Of a DNA stretch of 64,000 nt, positions 43,022-53,414 are shown piece after piece. The number at the start of each line of letters is the position of its first letter. Within the stretch, counting starts at the first letter, position 1. Below the pieces are notes generated by a model. The model had not been told where the DNA came from. It searched no databases and worked only from the letters and a program-made list of their open reading frames with translations. The DNA comes from Trichostrongylus colubriformis (taxonomy: Eukaryota > Nematoda > Chromadorea > Rhabditida > Trichostrongylidae), in contig OZ022256.1 in NCBI GenBank assembly GCA_963978905.1, positions 22,073,743 through 22,137,742 of the forward strand, written 5' to 3'. Made by a program: the position numbers and the translations under genes.

Positions 43022-43325
43022 CCTTTGTCATCACCGCTGTATAGTAATTCTCAGTCGCACACTATACTAACAGGATCGGTAGCGACGTCCTACCGCTCGC
43101 AGTGGATCAAGGGGTAAGTTTAATTGCTTTCCTTCGTCTTTGACGTCTCCATGGATTGAATGGTCCATAGTGCCAGGGGCTTTTGGCGATTGATCGAGTA
43201 AGTCAAGGGTCAGCGAATTTCGAGCCACATTTTAGGCCTCTGAAATGACAAAAGGGTCGAAACGTCAGGCCGTTATTAAAACCGATACTTCTGAAAACCT
43301 CGTTTAGCAAAGCAGCACACGGATA
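43022..43325. repeat. Right inverted terminal repeat of Penelope-like element
   Basis: Inverted copy of the left repeat. The plus strand reads CTGAAATGAC...GGGTCGAAACGTCAGG (43240-43269), a more decayed form of the hammerhead-like string in the left repeat. Confidence 0.75.
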
Positions 43326-43913
43326 ATGTAAAAACATGCCGAGTTTTCAAAAAGAGAGAACTTGGAGAACTCTACTCTTGTTTATTGCTTACTATTTGCG
43401 TTTGTCTTTAGATTTTTTGCAGATTTCCATCTTATTCTTGTAAAGGTACTTTCTGATGCTCATTTGGCGGTGCTCACATATAGAAGTTTTCTAAGACCGG
43501 GCTAAGGGCATTAGTTGGATGGGTTCGGATTGAAGGGAGGCGCGTTGCCACACTTCTCAATCTGCAAAGGGATGGAGATGATTCACTAGGAGCTGTGTAA
43601 TCTGTCAGTGGAATGTCAGTAATAGTATTTACCGGGATTTGCGCTTCGGTTCGGCTAAGGAATCTCTTTCACACAAAAGTTTCAGTTGATATGAGTGCAT
43701 TTTTGACCCATAGCGAAGCGAAAGTGTTTTTGCCATCATTAGGAAAATTGGATTGTGCTTTAACTCCACTACTAAGCAAAACCTATAAATTTACACGTCT
43801 ACGCAGTTAGCGCTGCAGTCGGTGGAGTAATTCCAGCCTACATATGTCAAATCTGTAGAAACGAGAAGCTGTCCAGTTAATTTCGAAGTGAGTAGTTGTC
43901 CTATTGATCTCCA
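43326..43913. other. Intergenic, nothing recognised
   Basis: Between the Penelope-like element and the large inverted duplication. No motif-bearing frame. Confidence 0.35.
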
Positions 43914-45125
43914 ATGATTTTAAAGAATTTTTGTAATTTTTGTACGAATTTCATAAGAAATTCATCCAAAAATCTTGGCTTCCCATATGCCCAAGCGAAT
44001 ACTCCAATTGTGATCCCCAAGTGTTTGTTTTGCATTAGATATTATTGCCTAAATTGCTCTCAGAATCATCACAGAAATGCACTCGAAACGCGCTTAACAA
44101 AGCCAACACAAGAAAAAGGTTTCATGTATGATATAACCCAGTACTTAAAACAAGATGTTCAGTATGTGAAGAATGTAATTTTTTCCCGAACCTCCTTAAT
44201 ATCCTTAACAAAGTCACACAATAAGTGTATGACAAAAATTTGATGTTCAGCCAAACTGCTTTTCATTTTGTTATTGCCGGCTATGCTGGGAACAGAAAGC
44301 GCCTATCGAATTTGTGAGTCTACGGCGAACTATATCCCACTACGGAAACCTTTGAGCAATCTCTCAACTTTGTCGCCGGATACTCATCGATATCGGTCTG
44401 CAACCTACAGGAAGTGACATTACCATGTGTTAGGGTCATTCTTCAACCTTTCTGAAACCGTGTTAAGGTCTTCTGCGGGCTATCTGTTCAGGAGGTTAGA
44501 CAGGGAGGGACAACATGTCAGTTCTTGTTGGGGTAACAGGCCGCGAAGCTTGTGGCTAGTACCGTAAAAACCTTCGAGGGCATTCTGCGATAGAGTTCCA
44601 CCCCTTGGTCAATAAATCTAAACGAAAGATGTGTTTCTAGGATGCAAATGCATACAGCACGGCGCAATTTTCTACCTAATCACTCTCATTCGAATGTGGT
44701 TTGAGCGCTTGTGCAGATTATGATGCTCTATTGTATGAAAAGTAATCGAACATGTAGTCATTGCGACTGATCAGTAGCTCATTTGAATAGGGATGGATTT
44801 CACTTCTAACGATTACCATTACGTGACGGACAGAGGGCAGCCAATGCATCATGTCATGAATTGGTGGAAAATAGTCCCTCTCCCCGCAGCGGATGACTTG
44901 AATAGCCTGGGAAGATCAATCGCAGTGAGTACACGATCACGATCTGAGAATTGATCACGTACCATGTTTATGTGCGTGCGTAAGATGTATGCCATTAGGA
45001 CACAATATTCGAGTGCGGCGCTGGGCGCACAACGCGATGGTGCGAGTTGGAGGAGCCGTAGGTTGAGCCCTATAGCGATTACGCCGAAATAGGGTGTTGG
45101 ACGCCGTCATTGTTGAGGATCAAAC
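43914..45125. repeat. Large inverted duplication, left arm
   Basis: About 1.2 kb, from ATGATTTTAAAGAA to GTTGAGGATCAAAC. It matches the complement of 45802-47560 throughout (examples: TGTTGTCCCTCCC, TCATTCTTCAACCTTTCTGA, GCGCCGCACTCGAATATTGT). Divergence is visible but low, a few percent. No gene recognised inside. Confidence 0.9.
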
Positions 45126-45801
45126 AGATATGGAGAGTCTAGCTTGCGCTCGCCTCTGGATGGCAGATCCCGTCTCCAGGTGGCGTGATTTCGACTGGCT
45201 ACGGTGGGACTGCCCAAGAAGTGCGACAGGTTTGAGAGTATCACGGCGAGTTTTCTTGTTTTTAGTTTGTATCTCACTCCAAAAAATGATGCTGTCGTAT
45301 TTCCGAACATATCTTCGTGTTAGTGGCTTGGCAACATACTGATAAAAAACTCTTCCAAACTACCCGCTTCCTGATGGAAAGGTTTTCCGCGCTGAGAATG
45401 ATTAGTGGGAAGAGAGTCTCATACTTTGGCCATTTCTCTCCATCTTTTTTTTCATCATCGTATCAACCATCAACCAAGCACCTCGACCTTCATGTTCATC
45501 ACATTTTCCACGATTCTTCCAAATTTCCCCTATGCTGCTTTCAGCGAGCATGCTAAAAGATCAGCGTCAGTAGTGGAAATTCGATTTCGATTCGTCCGAG
45601 AGCTCTCTAGTTGGTAGCACCCTGAAAGTGGATTAGTCATCTTTTGAAATTTGCTTTTCGCGCAGCCAAAAGCGATATTTTTCACTGAATTTTTGGTTTG
45701 TTGACAGGATTTGCTGTATGGGAACGTTTCACTAGGACAGAAATTTCGCGAGACTGAGTCTGGCACACGATGCGATGAGCGCAACCTAGACGTTTCGTAT
45801 C
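45126..45801. repeat. Spacer of the inverted duplication, holding a 0.4-kb repeat copy
   Basis: From about 45133 to 45537 it is similar to the complement of the TTAA-flanked insert at 46787-47293 (shared blocks: CATTTCCGAACAT, GGCAACA, ACTCTTCCAAACTACCCGC against ACTCGTCCGAACTGCCCGC, TTTGGCCATTTC). The remainder up to 45801 is unique here. Confidence 0.7.
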
Positions 45802-47560
45802 CGTTTGATCCTCAACAATGACGGCGTTCAACACCCTATTTCGGCGTAATCGCTATAGGGCTCAACCTACGGCTCCTCCAACTCGCACCATCGCGTTGTG
45901 CGCCCAGCGCCGCACTCGAATATTGTGTCCTAATGGCATACATCCTACGCACGTACATAAACATGGTACGTGATCAAGTCTCAGATCGTGATCGTGTACT
46001 CACTGCGATTGATCTTCCCAGGCTATTCAAGTCATCCGCTGCGGGGTGAGGGACTATTTTCCACCAATTCATGACATGATGCATTCAATGGCTGCCCTCT
46101 GTCGGTCACGTAATGATAATCGTTAGAAGTGAAATTCATCCCTATTCAAATGAGCTACTGATCAGTCGCAATGGCTACATGTTCGATTACTTTTCATAAA
46201 ATAGAGCATTATAATCTGCACAAGCGCTCAAACCACATTCGAATGAGAGTGATTAGGTAGAAAATTGCGCCGTGCTGTATGCATTTGCATCCTAGGAACA
46301 CATCTTTCGTTTAGATTTATTGATCAAGGGGTGGAACTCTATCGCAGAATGCCTTCGAAGGTTTTTGCGGTGCTAGCCACAAGCTTCGCGGCCTGTTACT
46401 CCAACAAGAACTGACATGTTGTCCCTCCCGATCTAACCTCCTGAACAAATAGCCCGCAGAAGACCTTAACACGGTTTCAGAAAGGTTGAAGAATGACCCT
46501 TATACATGATAATGTAACTTCCTGTAGGTTGCTGACCGATATCGATGAGTATCCGGCGACAATTTGAGAGATTGTTTAAAGTCTGCCGTACACGGATATA
46601 GTTCGCCGTAGATTCGAAAATGCGATAAGCGCTTTCTGTTTCCACCATAGCCAGCAATAACAAAATGGAAAACAGTTTGGCTGAACATCAAATTTTTATC
46701 ATACACTTATTGTGTGATTTTGTTAGGAATATTAAGGAGGTTCCGGAAAAAATTACATTTTTCACATACTGAACATTTTGTTTTAAAGGGTGTTAGGGTA
46801 AATTCGGACGAAGAGTGAAAAAAGCAGTGAATATAAAAGTTGAGAGGTCTAATAATAGTACAGTGAAGAAAAAACGGATGGAAATGGCCAAAGACCCGCG
46901 AAATAGGACCCCTCCCCACCGTTGATTCTCGACGTGGTGCCTTTCCGTGAAGAGGCGGGCAGTTCGGACGAGTTTTCCATTGACCTGTTGCCATGTCGTA
47001 AACACAAAGGGATGTTCGGAAATGAGAATGCAACCTATTACTGGAGTGAGTTTCAAGCTGAAACTGAGAAGCGGGCCGCGATAACTACAATATTCACCCT
47101 ATCCAATCAATCGCTAGGAGGCGGACCGAGCCACGATAGGCGGCTGGAGCTAAAAAGGCCGCCTCTGCCACAGCTCAGAGGCTCGCCTTTCGCGGGGGAT
47201 TTCGCCGCAGATAGGCTCCCTAGACCCCTAGTTTTTGAGTGAATGAATCTCTTTAGCGATTCCTCATCACTCACATTACCCTTAACACTGTATTTAAGTG
47301 CTGGGTTACATCATACATGAAACATTTTTCTTGTGTTGGTTTTGTTAATCACCTGAGCAACTACAATCTTTCGAAACTGAAGAGTGCGTTACGTGTGCAT
47401 TTTCGTGATGATACTGAAAGCAACTAAGGCAACAGTATCTAATACAAACAAAAGACTAGGGACCACAATTGGAGCATTTGCTTGGGCATTTGGGGAGCCG
47501 AGATTTTTGGATAATTTCTTATGAAATTCGGACAAAAATTACACCTTTATTTAAAATCAT
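45802..47560. repeat. Large inverted duplication, right arm (interrupted)
   Basis: Complement of the left arm from GTTTGATCCTCAAC (45802) to TTAAAATCAT (47560), interrupted by a 507-bp insertion at 46787-47293. Confidence 0.9.
46787..47293. mobile_element. TTAA-flanked insertion with short inverted ends
   Basis: Comparison with the uninterrupted left arm (ACTTAAAAC at about 44145) gives exact insertion limits. TTTAA is present on both sides (46782-46786 and 47293-47297). The ends are GGGTGTTAGGGTAA and its near-complement TTACCCTTAACACTG. The interior is non-coding. A TTAA target is piggyBac-like, but the ends do not show typical piggyBac termini. A relative sits in the spacer at 45.1-45.5 kb. 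Confidence 0.8.
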
Positions 47561-47601
47561 CTTTGATAGAAGTCCAGCATGATAGCAGTGGTGCTGCACC
47601 C

Positions 47602-47801
47602 GAAATTCAAACGTCTCGCATGGCAGTACACCTGCCAAGCCCCGCCCTCGCTCTGTGATTGGTCGGCTGATTTCTGTGATTGGCTGGCCTCGCCCTTGGG
47701 CCGAGCGAGGGCGGAGCGAGGGGGGGGGGTCGCAGTACTACAGTTCACTGCTGACTTGCTGTAGCTACGGGAGTGTGCTGTCAGAAGGCGAATTCCCGTA
47801 G
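47602..47801. repeat. CCAAT/GC-rich direct repeat, copy 1
   Basis: 200 bp beginning GAAATTCAAACGTCT and ending GAATTCCCGTAG. It contains two ATTGG (inverted CCAAT) boxes in TGATTGGTCGG and TGATTGGCTGG, a GC-rich GGGCCGAGC-GAGGGCGGAGC segment and a G11 run followed by TCGCAGTACTACAG. Copy 2 is at 47929-48141. Confidence 0.9.
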
Positions 47802-47811
47802 TGCTCAATAC

Positions 47812-47928
47812 TCCCAACTTGCGCAACTACTGCTCAATGCTGAGCGCCGCGGATCGGCCAGCTACCGCTGTGGATAAATGTTGGGTCCCGCCAGGATTCT
47901 TTCAGAATGTCGTGCACTTTTACAAAAC
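47812..47928. repeat. Inter-repeat unit, copy 1 (ACTTGCGCAACTACTG)
   Basis: TCCCAACTTGCGCAACTACT through GTTGGGTCCCGCC and a GCACTTT end. A second, diverged copy lies at 48359-48480, so the whole 47.6-48.5 kb block is built of alternating units. Confidence 0.8.
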
Positions 47929-48141
47929 GAAATTCAAACGTCTGGCATGGCAGTACACCTGCCAGGCCCCGCCCTCGCTCTGTGATTGGTCGGCTGATTT
48001 CTGTGATTGGCTGGCCTCGCCCTTGGGCCGAGCAAGGGCGGAGCGAGGGCGGAGCGAGGGGGGGGGGGGTCGCAGTACTACAGTTCACTGCTGACTTGCT
48101 GTAGCTACGGGAGTGTGCTGTCAGAAGGCGAATTCCCGTAG
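47929..48141. repeat. CCAAT/GC-rich direct repeat, copy 2
   Basis: Nearly identical to 47602-47801, with one extra GCGGAGCGAGG unit and a G12 run. Confidence 0.9.
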
Positions 48142-48146
48142 TCGTC

Positions 48147-48184
48147 GACCAATCACGAGCGAGCTGCTCGTCTCTGATTGGTCA
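48147..48184. repeat. Palindrome with two CCAAT boxes
   Basis: GACCAATCA and TGATTGGTC are exact reverse complements. They enclose a nested CGAGC-GAGCT-GCTCG hairpin. It follows directly on repeat copy 2. Confidence 0.75.
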
Positions 48185-48358
48185 GACACGCCCAACGGCT
48201 ATGTTACAGCTAAGGGTACTAAAGGCATGTGCTGCCGAATTGCGAGGATTGTACAGGGGTCAGGTGTGTTGCTGGCGATCGTGGCGGGACCAGTGTGGGT
48301 CCTCTAGCGATTTTCACAGTTCGACGGTTAATTGGCGCGAATAATTGATTCTGTGACG

Positions 48359-48480
48359 TCCCAACTTGCGCAACTACTGCTCAATGCTGAGCGCAGCGGC
48401 TAGGCCAGCTACTGCTGTAGATGAACGTTGGGTCCCGCCATGATTTGCCAAGGTATGATGCACTTTCGAATTGCCACGTC
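48359..48480. repeat. Inter-repeat unit, copy 2
   Basis: Diverged copy of 47812-47928 (shared ACTTGCGCAACTACTGCTCA and GTTGGGTCCCGCCA). Confidence 0.75.
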
Positions 48481-49923
48481 ATCGATCGGAATAAGGAGAT
48501 AAACTTTCCGTTTCTGATTTTTTTTTGAGTGTTTCGCTTTAATTGACCCAAACCGAACTCGGCACTAATATATAATAGTTGGGGGGGGGGAGGGGGTAGG
48601 AATGCAATGCGAGTTTTCCGGAGTCGACTAGTCCTTAATGCAACCGTTTCAGTCTAGCGTTGCGCGGAACCAAGTCGCAAGTCGCATTGTTTGTTTGACT
48701 TCTACATGTTCCAGTCAGCGGTAAGTTTGTGTGATATGGTGATGTTGTTTCGGATATGTCATTCCATGCTTCTTTACTCATGCTACAGGATGTTCTTTAT
48801 ATTGCGTCATGGACTATATATCTGCCTGATATGGTGTTTTTGTTTCGAATATAGTTTCTTTCACTCATGCCACAGGAAGCATATATGGATTTAGATATTA
48901 TAGATGTAAACCTACTATAATGTCGCTACCAAAGTGCTTCGGGTTAGTGAAACAATATCCTTGTGCAAGAAGGGGTTTGTTGCGTGAAAGAGGTGGTTCA
49001 CACGCCCAGGTCTTTCCCTTCTTCCCCTTCCTGGACTCAGGCTAGGAGTCACATCTCCTGGCTTGAACAGCGTTTTCTATCTTACAGAAGATGGAACAGT
49101 TCTTCTTTCAAATTACATGAAAACTCACTCTGCGAAGTGCGTGTGTGATGTGGGAAATTGCTTTCGTGCCAATGTAGTTTGGAAGACTCATTTTCTTGTC
49201 GTTCCACACCTGGTCCCCTCCACAGTTATCAGTCCGTGCACTTTAATGTATCCCTTCATCTATAAGCAAGCCACAGTTGATGAATGTGAAGGTTATGGTT
49301 TTTTGGTTCTTTCTTCCAGCTAAGGCCTGGGCAAATATAGCGCCGACGGCCGAGCAGCGTTCCCCATGCCAACTACATCAAAACCAATGTTTGTCGTATA
49401 TGAATGTCAAATAACATCGCTTGAAACTTTGGTGTCGAAAAGTGATGTTCTTGGTGCAATAAAAGTGACCTCGTGATGTCATACTCGTGACCAAAACACA
49501 TCTGTTTCCTTCTTCGTTGTCGCTTTTCGGGAGCGAGTTAATCATTCACTTTGCTTATCCTGCACTCAGGAGGGAAGGGGGAGGTTATGTGGAATCGTCA
49601 AGCTCATAGAAAGCATCTCTCAACCTTTCCCCCCTGTACGAATAGAAATTTTTCAGGGCAGAGATCGAAGGGAATTTACATTCCATCACTAGCTTTTTTA
49701 CAGCGCCTCTCACTGCGAGCCTCAGTTCTAGAATCTTTCGCTACTAAAATGTCCCGTGCCACTATGGTGTATGGTGAAATGAGCACTCCATCTTTCTGTA
49801 TTACGTTGCTGTTTAATGTCTGCACCTGCTTTGGAAGATGCAAAAATTATCAAAATTTTGTTGTGTCCTTGTTGCGTTTTGAGAAATGGCCAAGACCGTC
49901 GTTTCTTAATAAAATTGCTTCGA
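48481..49923. other. Intergenic, no gene supported
   Basis: Only short frames. It contains a G10 run at about 48582. Two diverged copies of a ATGTCATTCCATGC/ATATGGTG-type stretch lie at 48730-48870. Confidence 0.35.
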
Positions 49924-50445
49924 AACAATCTGATGATCGTTTTGGTGCCCATAAAATATGACGATACGGACGAGTTGACCACAGCTCATTATCCCCTCTA
50001 AAAACTATCAATATCAACTGGGCATGTTACGTTTGAGTGCTCGATTTCTGTTTCGACAGCTCTTTGGTATTCGGTAATCTGATACTATTATCATCTTTCT
50101 CACCTTCAGCTCATGTTATCTGCAACGAAAGGTGATGGTGTTTTTTTCGCGCCGCTCTAAAAGCTGTCTACTGCGGCCATGTTACGATAAGAGATGCTCG
50201 TTTTCAATTACGATAGCCCTCGGGTGATCTGATACTGTTATACTCCTTCTCACTTTCAGCTCATGTTATCTGCAATGAAAAGTTAGGGCTGTTTTTTTTT
50301 TCGTGCTGTGGATTTGGCTAGATTTACCCGATTGTCCGAATGTTGCACTCTGGAGTCAATTTATTAAGCGTCGGATTACGGTAGTTGGGGAAGTGCGCAC
50401 CATCTGCTCTCAAAACTGTGTCTGTCAGCTGCGGCCATGTTACCA
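49924..50445. repeat. Segmental duplication unit A, copy 1
   Basis: 522 bp from AACAATCTGATGATCG to CATGTTACCA. Copy 2 at 52893-53414 differs at only about one position seen (GATAAGAGATG against GATACGAGATG), so the duplication is very recent. Confidence 0.93.
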
Positions 50446-51060
50446 AATAATCGTTTTTCAATTGCGTACGAATGCTCGTTTTCAATTACGACAGCCCTTG
50501 GGTAGTCTGAGACTATACTTTTTTCTCACCTTCAGCTCATGTTGTTATCTGCTATCAAAAAGTAGGTTGTTTTTTTTTCGTGCGGCTCCAAAAGCTGTCT
50601 ACAATGGCCGTGTTACGATACGAACGGCTCGTTTTTAATTACGAATGCTCGTTTTCAATTACGACAGCCCTTCGATAGTCTGATACTATCCTTTTTTCTC
50701 ATCGTCACCTCATCATATCTGCAATGAAAAGTTAAGGTTGTTTTTTTCTGGGCTGTAGGTCTCCCCCTGTTTTTTTCGTGCTGTAGCTTTACCCGACAGT
50801 CCCAGTGTTGCACTCTAGAGCCAATTTGTTATAGGCCTCCGTCGGGTCACGGTAATTGGGGATGTATGCATCATCCGCTCTTAAAACTAAGTCTGTCAAC
50901 TGCGGCCGTGTTACGATACAAATGCAATCACGAATGCTCGTTTTTAATTACGACAGCACTTTCGTAGTCTGAGACTGTATCCTCTTCCTCACCGTCAGCA
51001 CATGCTATCTGCAACGAAAATATGAAGCTATTTTTGGAGTTGTTTTTTTGTGCTGTGGAT
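50021..51060. repeat. Diverged tandem array, about 5 units
   Basis: A unit of about 150-250 bp repeats five times: ATGTTACGATA, GCTCGTTTTCAATTACGACAG, CTGATACTATC, CTCACCTTCAGCTCATG, TATCTGCAATGAAAAG, TTTTTTTTCGTGCTG. Starts lie at about 50021, 50177, 50440, 50615 and 50905. Units differ by indels and partial truncation. The first two units fall inside duplication unit A. Confidence 0.85.
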
Positions 51061-51994
51061 ATAGCAAGATTTACCCGATAGTCTGAATGTTACGCTCACG
51101 GGTTGACTACAGTATCCAAAATAAGTCTGTTGATGCGGAAATGCGCATTTTGTGCCAGAAATGGGGTAGAAACGTGTTCATCTCTCACATGTAGCGAAAT
51201 CTCAGACTCTATTCATTCACAGCCACCTGCAATTTGCAGTTTCTTACAATTGTAACACATGTACTGCATGCTTCCCCCAAGCAGCATGAGTGTCTGGTGT
51301 CTTATCTATCTAGTGTCTTAGTGTCTGAGGAATAGCGTCTAAAAAGCTTTATCATCTGTTCTGTACTAAGGCTGTCACCTGCGACTTAGTTCTCCGCTCA
51401 AGGTGCTGATTTGGCTGGGGGACATTGCACGGTGCCTACGCTCGGTGTCCGGCGCTATTTCTTCTAGGGTAGGCTTCTGCCTAAGCCTTAGTTGAGGGGA
51501 ACTTCAACTCCTCCTAAATAAGGCTTAGGTAAAAATATACACTTTAGTGCACACTGGTGATTGTTCGATGACATCAGATGAGCAACGACAACGTGAAATA
51601 GAGTACCTCTCTCTCAAGTACACTAGCACCTTAACTTGCTCGGGACGAAGCAGTGTTCGCGTTTTAGGGCCAGTTCAGTGTTAGCTGGGCGTGTTTCCGC
51701 TGCTTAATCTGGTTTCGGCTACTGTAGTCAACCCGGGTACACAGCCACATCCAGCCTAAGGTACGTCGAATAGGCAACATCGCTCTGTCGCTCTGGAGTC
51801 AATCATCAGGTCGGGTTACGGTAATTGGGGGAGTCGCAAATACACGTGTGAGCGGGTGTGTTTTACTTACGTAATACTCTAGCATTATTCATCATTTAAT
51901 CATTCATCCATTGGATACATGTACTGTATACTTCTACCTACATGTATTGTATATCTCTACGTAATCCTTATTCAATGCGGTGCCTAGCTATAGC
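51061..51994. other. Intergenic segment missing from the second duplicate
   Basis: Right part of the 1.55-kb segment (50446-51994) that separates units A and B in the first copy and is absent between A and B in the second. No gene recognised. It holds a tandem TGTCTTATCTATCTAGTG stretch at 51294-51320. Confidence 0.5.
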
Positions 51995-52888
51995 TACCAT
52001 AAGCTATAGATGTTGGTGGGACCAATAGTCGATCTGGAGGAAAGGAACGACAAGGCGGCTGCCGTTCAAGCGCTTTGAAACCTATGGAGTTACTGTCAGT
52101 TGGAGGTAGAAGTTGGACAGGAGCAGAAAATTTATCCCCTCATCTCCTCGCATTTGTAACGCTGCACCTCGAAGGTTGTGAACTAAACGATGAGAACTTG
52201 GAAAGCATCCGCCCGGGCTACACCCGCGTCAGGTATGTGGGTCTTCGTCGGAACCAGTTAGTCCACCCAAGGGTTTTCTTAGCAGAAAAGCTTCCAGCTA
52301 TCGCTTACTTGGATTGCAGAGAGAACAGATGCTGCTCCTTTCTGATACTACCGTCCTCATAACCTTTTTTATGTGAACGGGTGTTTCTTAGGTTCTTGAA
52401 AGTGGATCTGCAGTACATGTTGAGATGGCAATGCGCTAACATCGAGCAGATGTATCCGAGCAAGCCCTTGACACAGTGCGCATATTTGAAGGTTACTCCC
52501 TTGCGAAATGCTTGGATAGGGCTAGAGTCCAATTTGTTTAGGTGTGTGGATGCAGTTCGAGAAGTCTTTCCAAAATGCAGCATCCATTACTCCCACTCCA
52601 AATACCCCATCCTGACCGCGGACCCAGCGTATGATAGAAATCAAGCCTGACTAACTCGCGCAACAATTCCCTCGGTAGACGGCTCCTGCTGAGTTTGTTC
52701 TTTTCTGGAGAATAAATGCCTAGCCGATTTGTAAATCACTACATCATTCCGGTTTTGTAGCCGCAAGTACTTTATTTATTTCACCATTTTAGTTAGTTGT
52801 GTTGACTTTAATGTTAAAGTTGATTTAATTGTGACAGACGAGGGCGTAGGTGTAGCAACCCCTTATGAGCCGCAGACGAGTGGCCGAA
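51995..52888. repeat. Segmental duplication unit B, copy 1
   Basis: 894 bp from TACCATAAGCTATAG to GAGTGGCCGAA. Copy 2 at 53410-54303 has the same length. It includes the small leucine-rich-repeat-like gene and its poly-A signal. Confidence 0.95.
52084..52650 (+). CDS. Small leucine-rich-repeat-like gene, copy 1 (two pieces)
   Basis: The first piece starts at ATG 52084 (MELLSVGGRSW) and shows three LRR-like segments: VTLHLEGCELNDENLESI, VRYVGLRRNQLVHPRVFL and IAYLDCRENR (LxLxxNxL-type spacing). It runs to a stop at 52362. The second piece, after an acceptor TTTCTTAG (about 52391), reads FLKVDLQYMLRWQCANIEQM, then YLKVTPLRNAWIGLES and FPKCSIHYSHSKYPI, and ends at 52650. AATAAA lies at 52711. 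A GT donor joining the pieces is not clear, so the splice is uncertain. Earlier exons may exist, because TTACTGTCAG at 52087-52096 could be an acceptor. The function is unknown; LRR proteins bind other proteins. Confidence 0.5.
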
Positions 52889-52892
52889 ATTG

Positions 52893-53414
52893 AACAATCT
52901 GATGATCGTTTTGGTGCCCATAAAATATGACGATACGGACGAGTTGACCACAGCTCATTATCCCCTCTAAAAACTATCAATATCAACTGGGCATGTTACG
53001 TTTGAGTGCTCGATTTCTGTTTCGACAGCTCTTTGGTATTCGGTAATCTGATACTATTATCATCTTTCTCACCTTCAGCTCATGTTATCTGCAACGAAAG
53101 GTGATGGTGTTTTTTTCGCGCCGCTCTAAAAGCTGTCTACTGCGGCCATGTTACGATACGAGATGCTCGTTTTCAATTACGATAGCCCTCGGGTGATCTG
53201 ATACTGTTATACTCCTTCTCACTTTCAGCTCATGTTATCTGCAATGAAAAGTTAGGGCTGTTTTTTTTTTCGTGCTGTGGATTTGGCTAGATTTACCCGA
53301 TTGTCCGAATGTTGCACTCTGGAGTCAATTTATTAAGCGTCGGATTACGGTAGTTGGGGAAGTGCGCACCATCTGCTCTCAAAACTGTGTCTGTCAGCTG
53401 CGGCCATGTTACCA
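52893..53414. repeat. Segmental duplication unit A, copy 2
   Basis: Near-identical copy of 49924-50445, joined at its left to the end of unit B copy 1 and at its right directly to unit B copy 2. Confidence 0.93.

Larger units (their letters stand above)
41252..43325 (+). mobile_element. Penelope-like element with GIY-YIG endonuclease and inverted terminal repeats
   Basis: RT pieces at about 41690-42371 and an endonuclease at about 42560-42995, both plus strand, lie between terminal repeats in inverted orientation (41252-41520 and about 43022-43325). The repeats share GTGTGCTGCTTTGC-AAACGAGG, ACGGCCTGACGTTTCGACCC and a TGTGCGACTG-GAATTACTATAC block. The body is degenerate. Inverted terminal repeats are a known arrangement for Penelope-like elements. 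It is a different family from the one at 15.6-18.7 kb. Confidence 0.82.
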
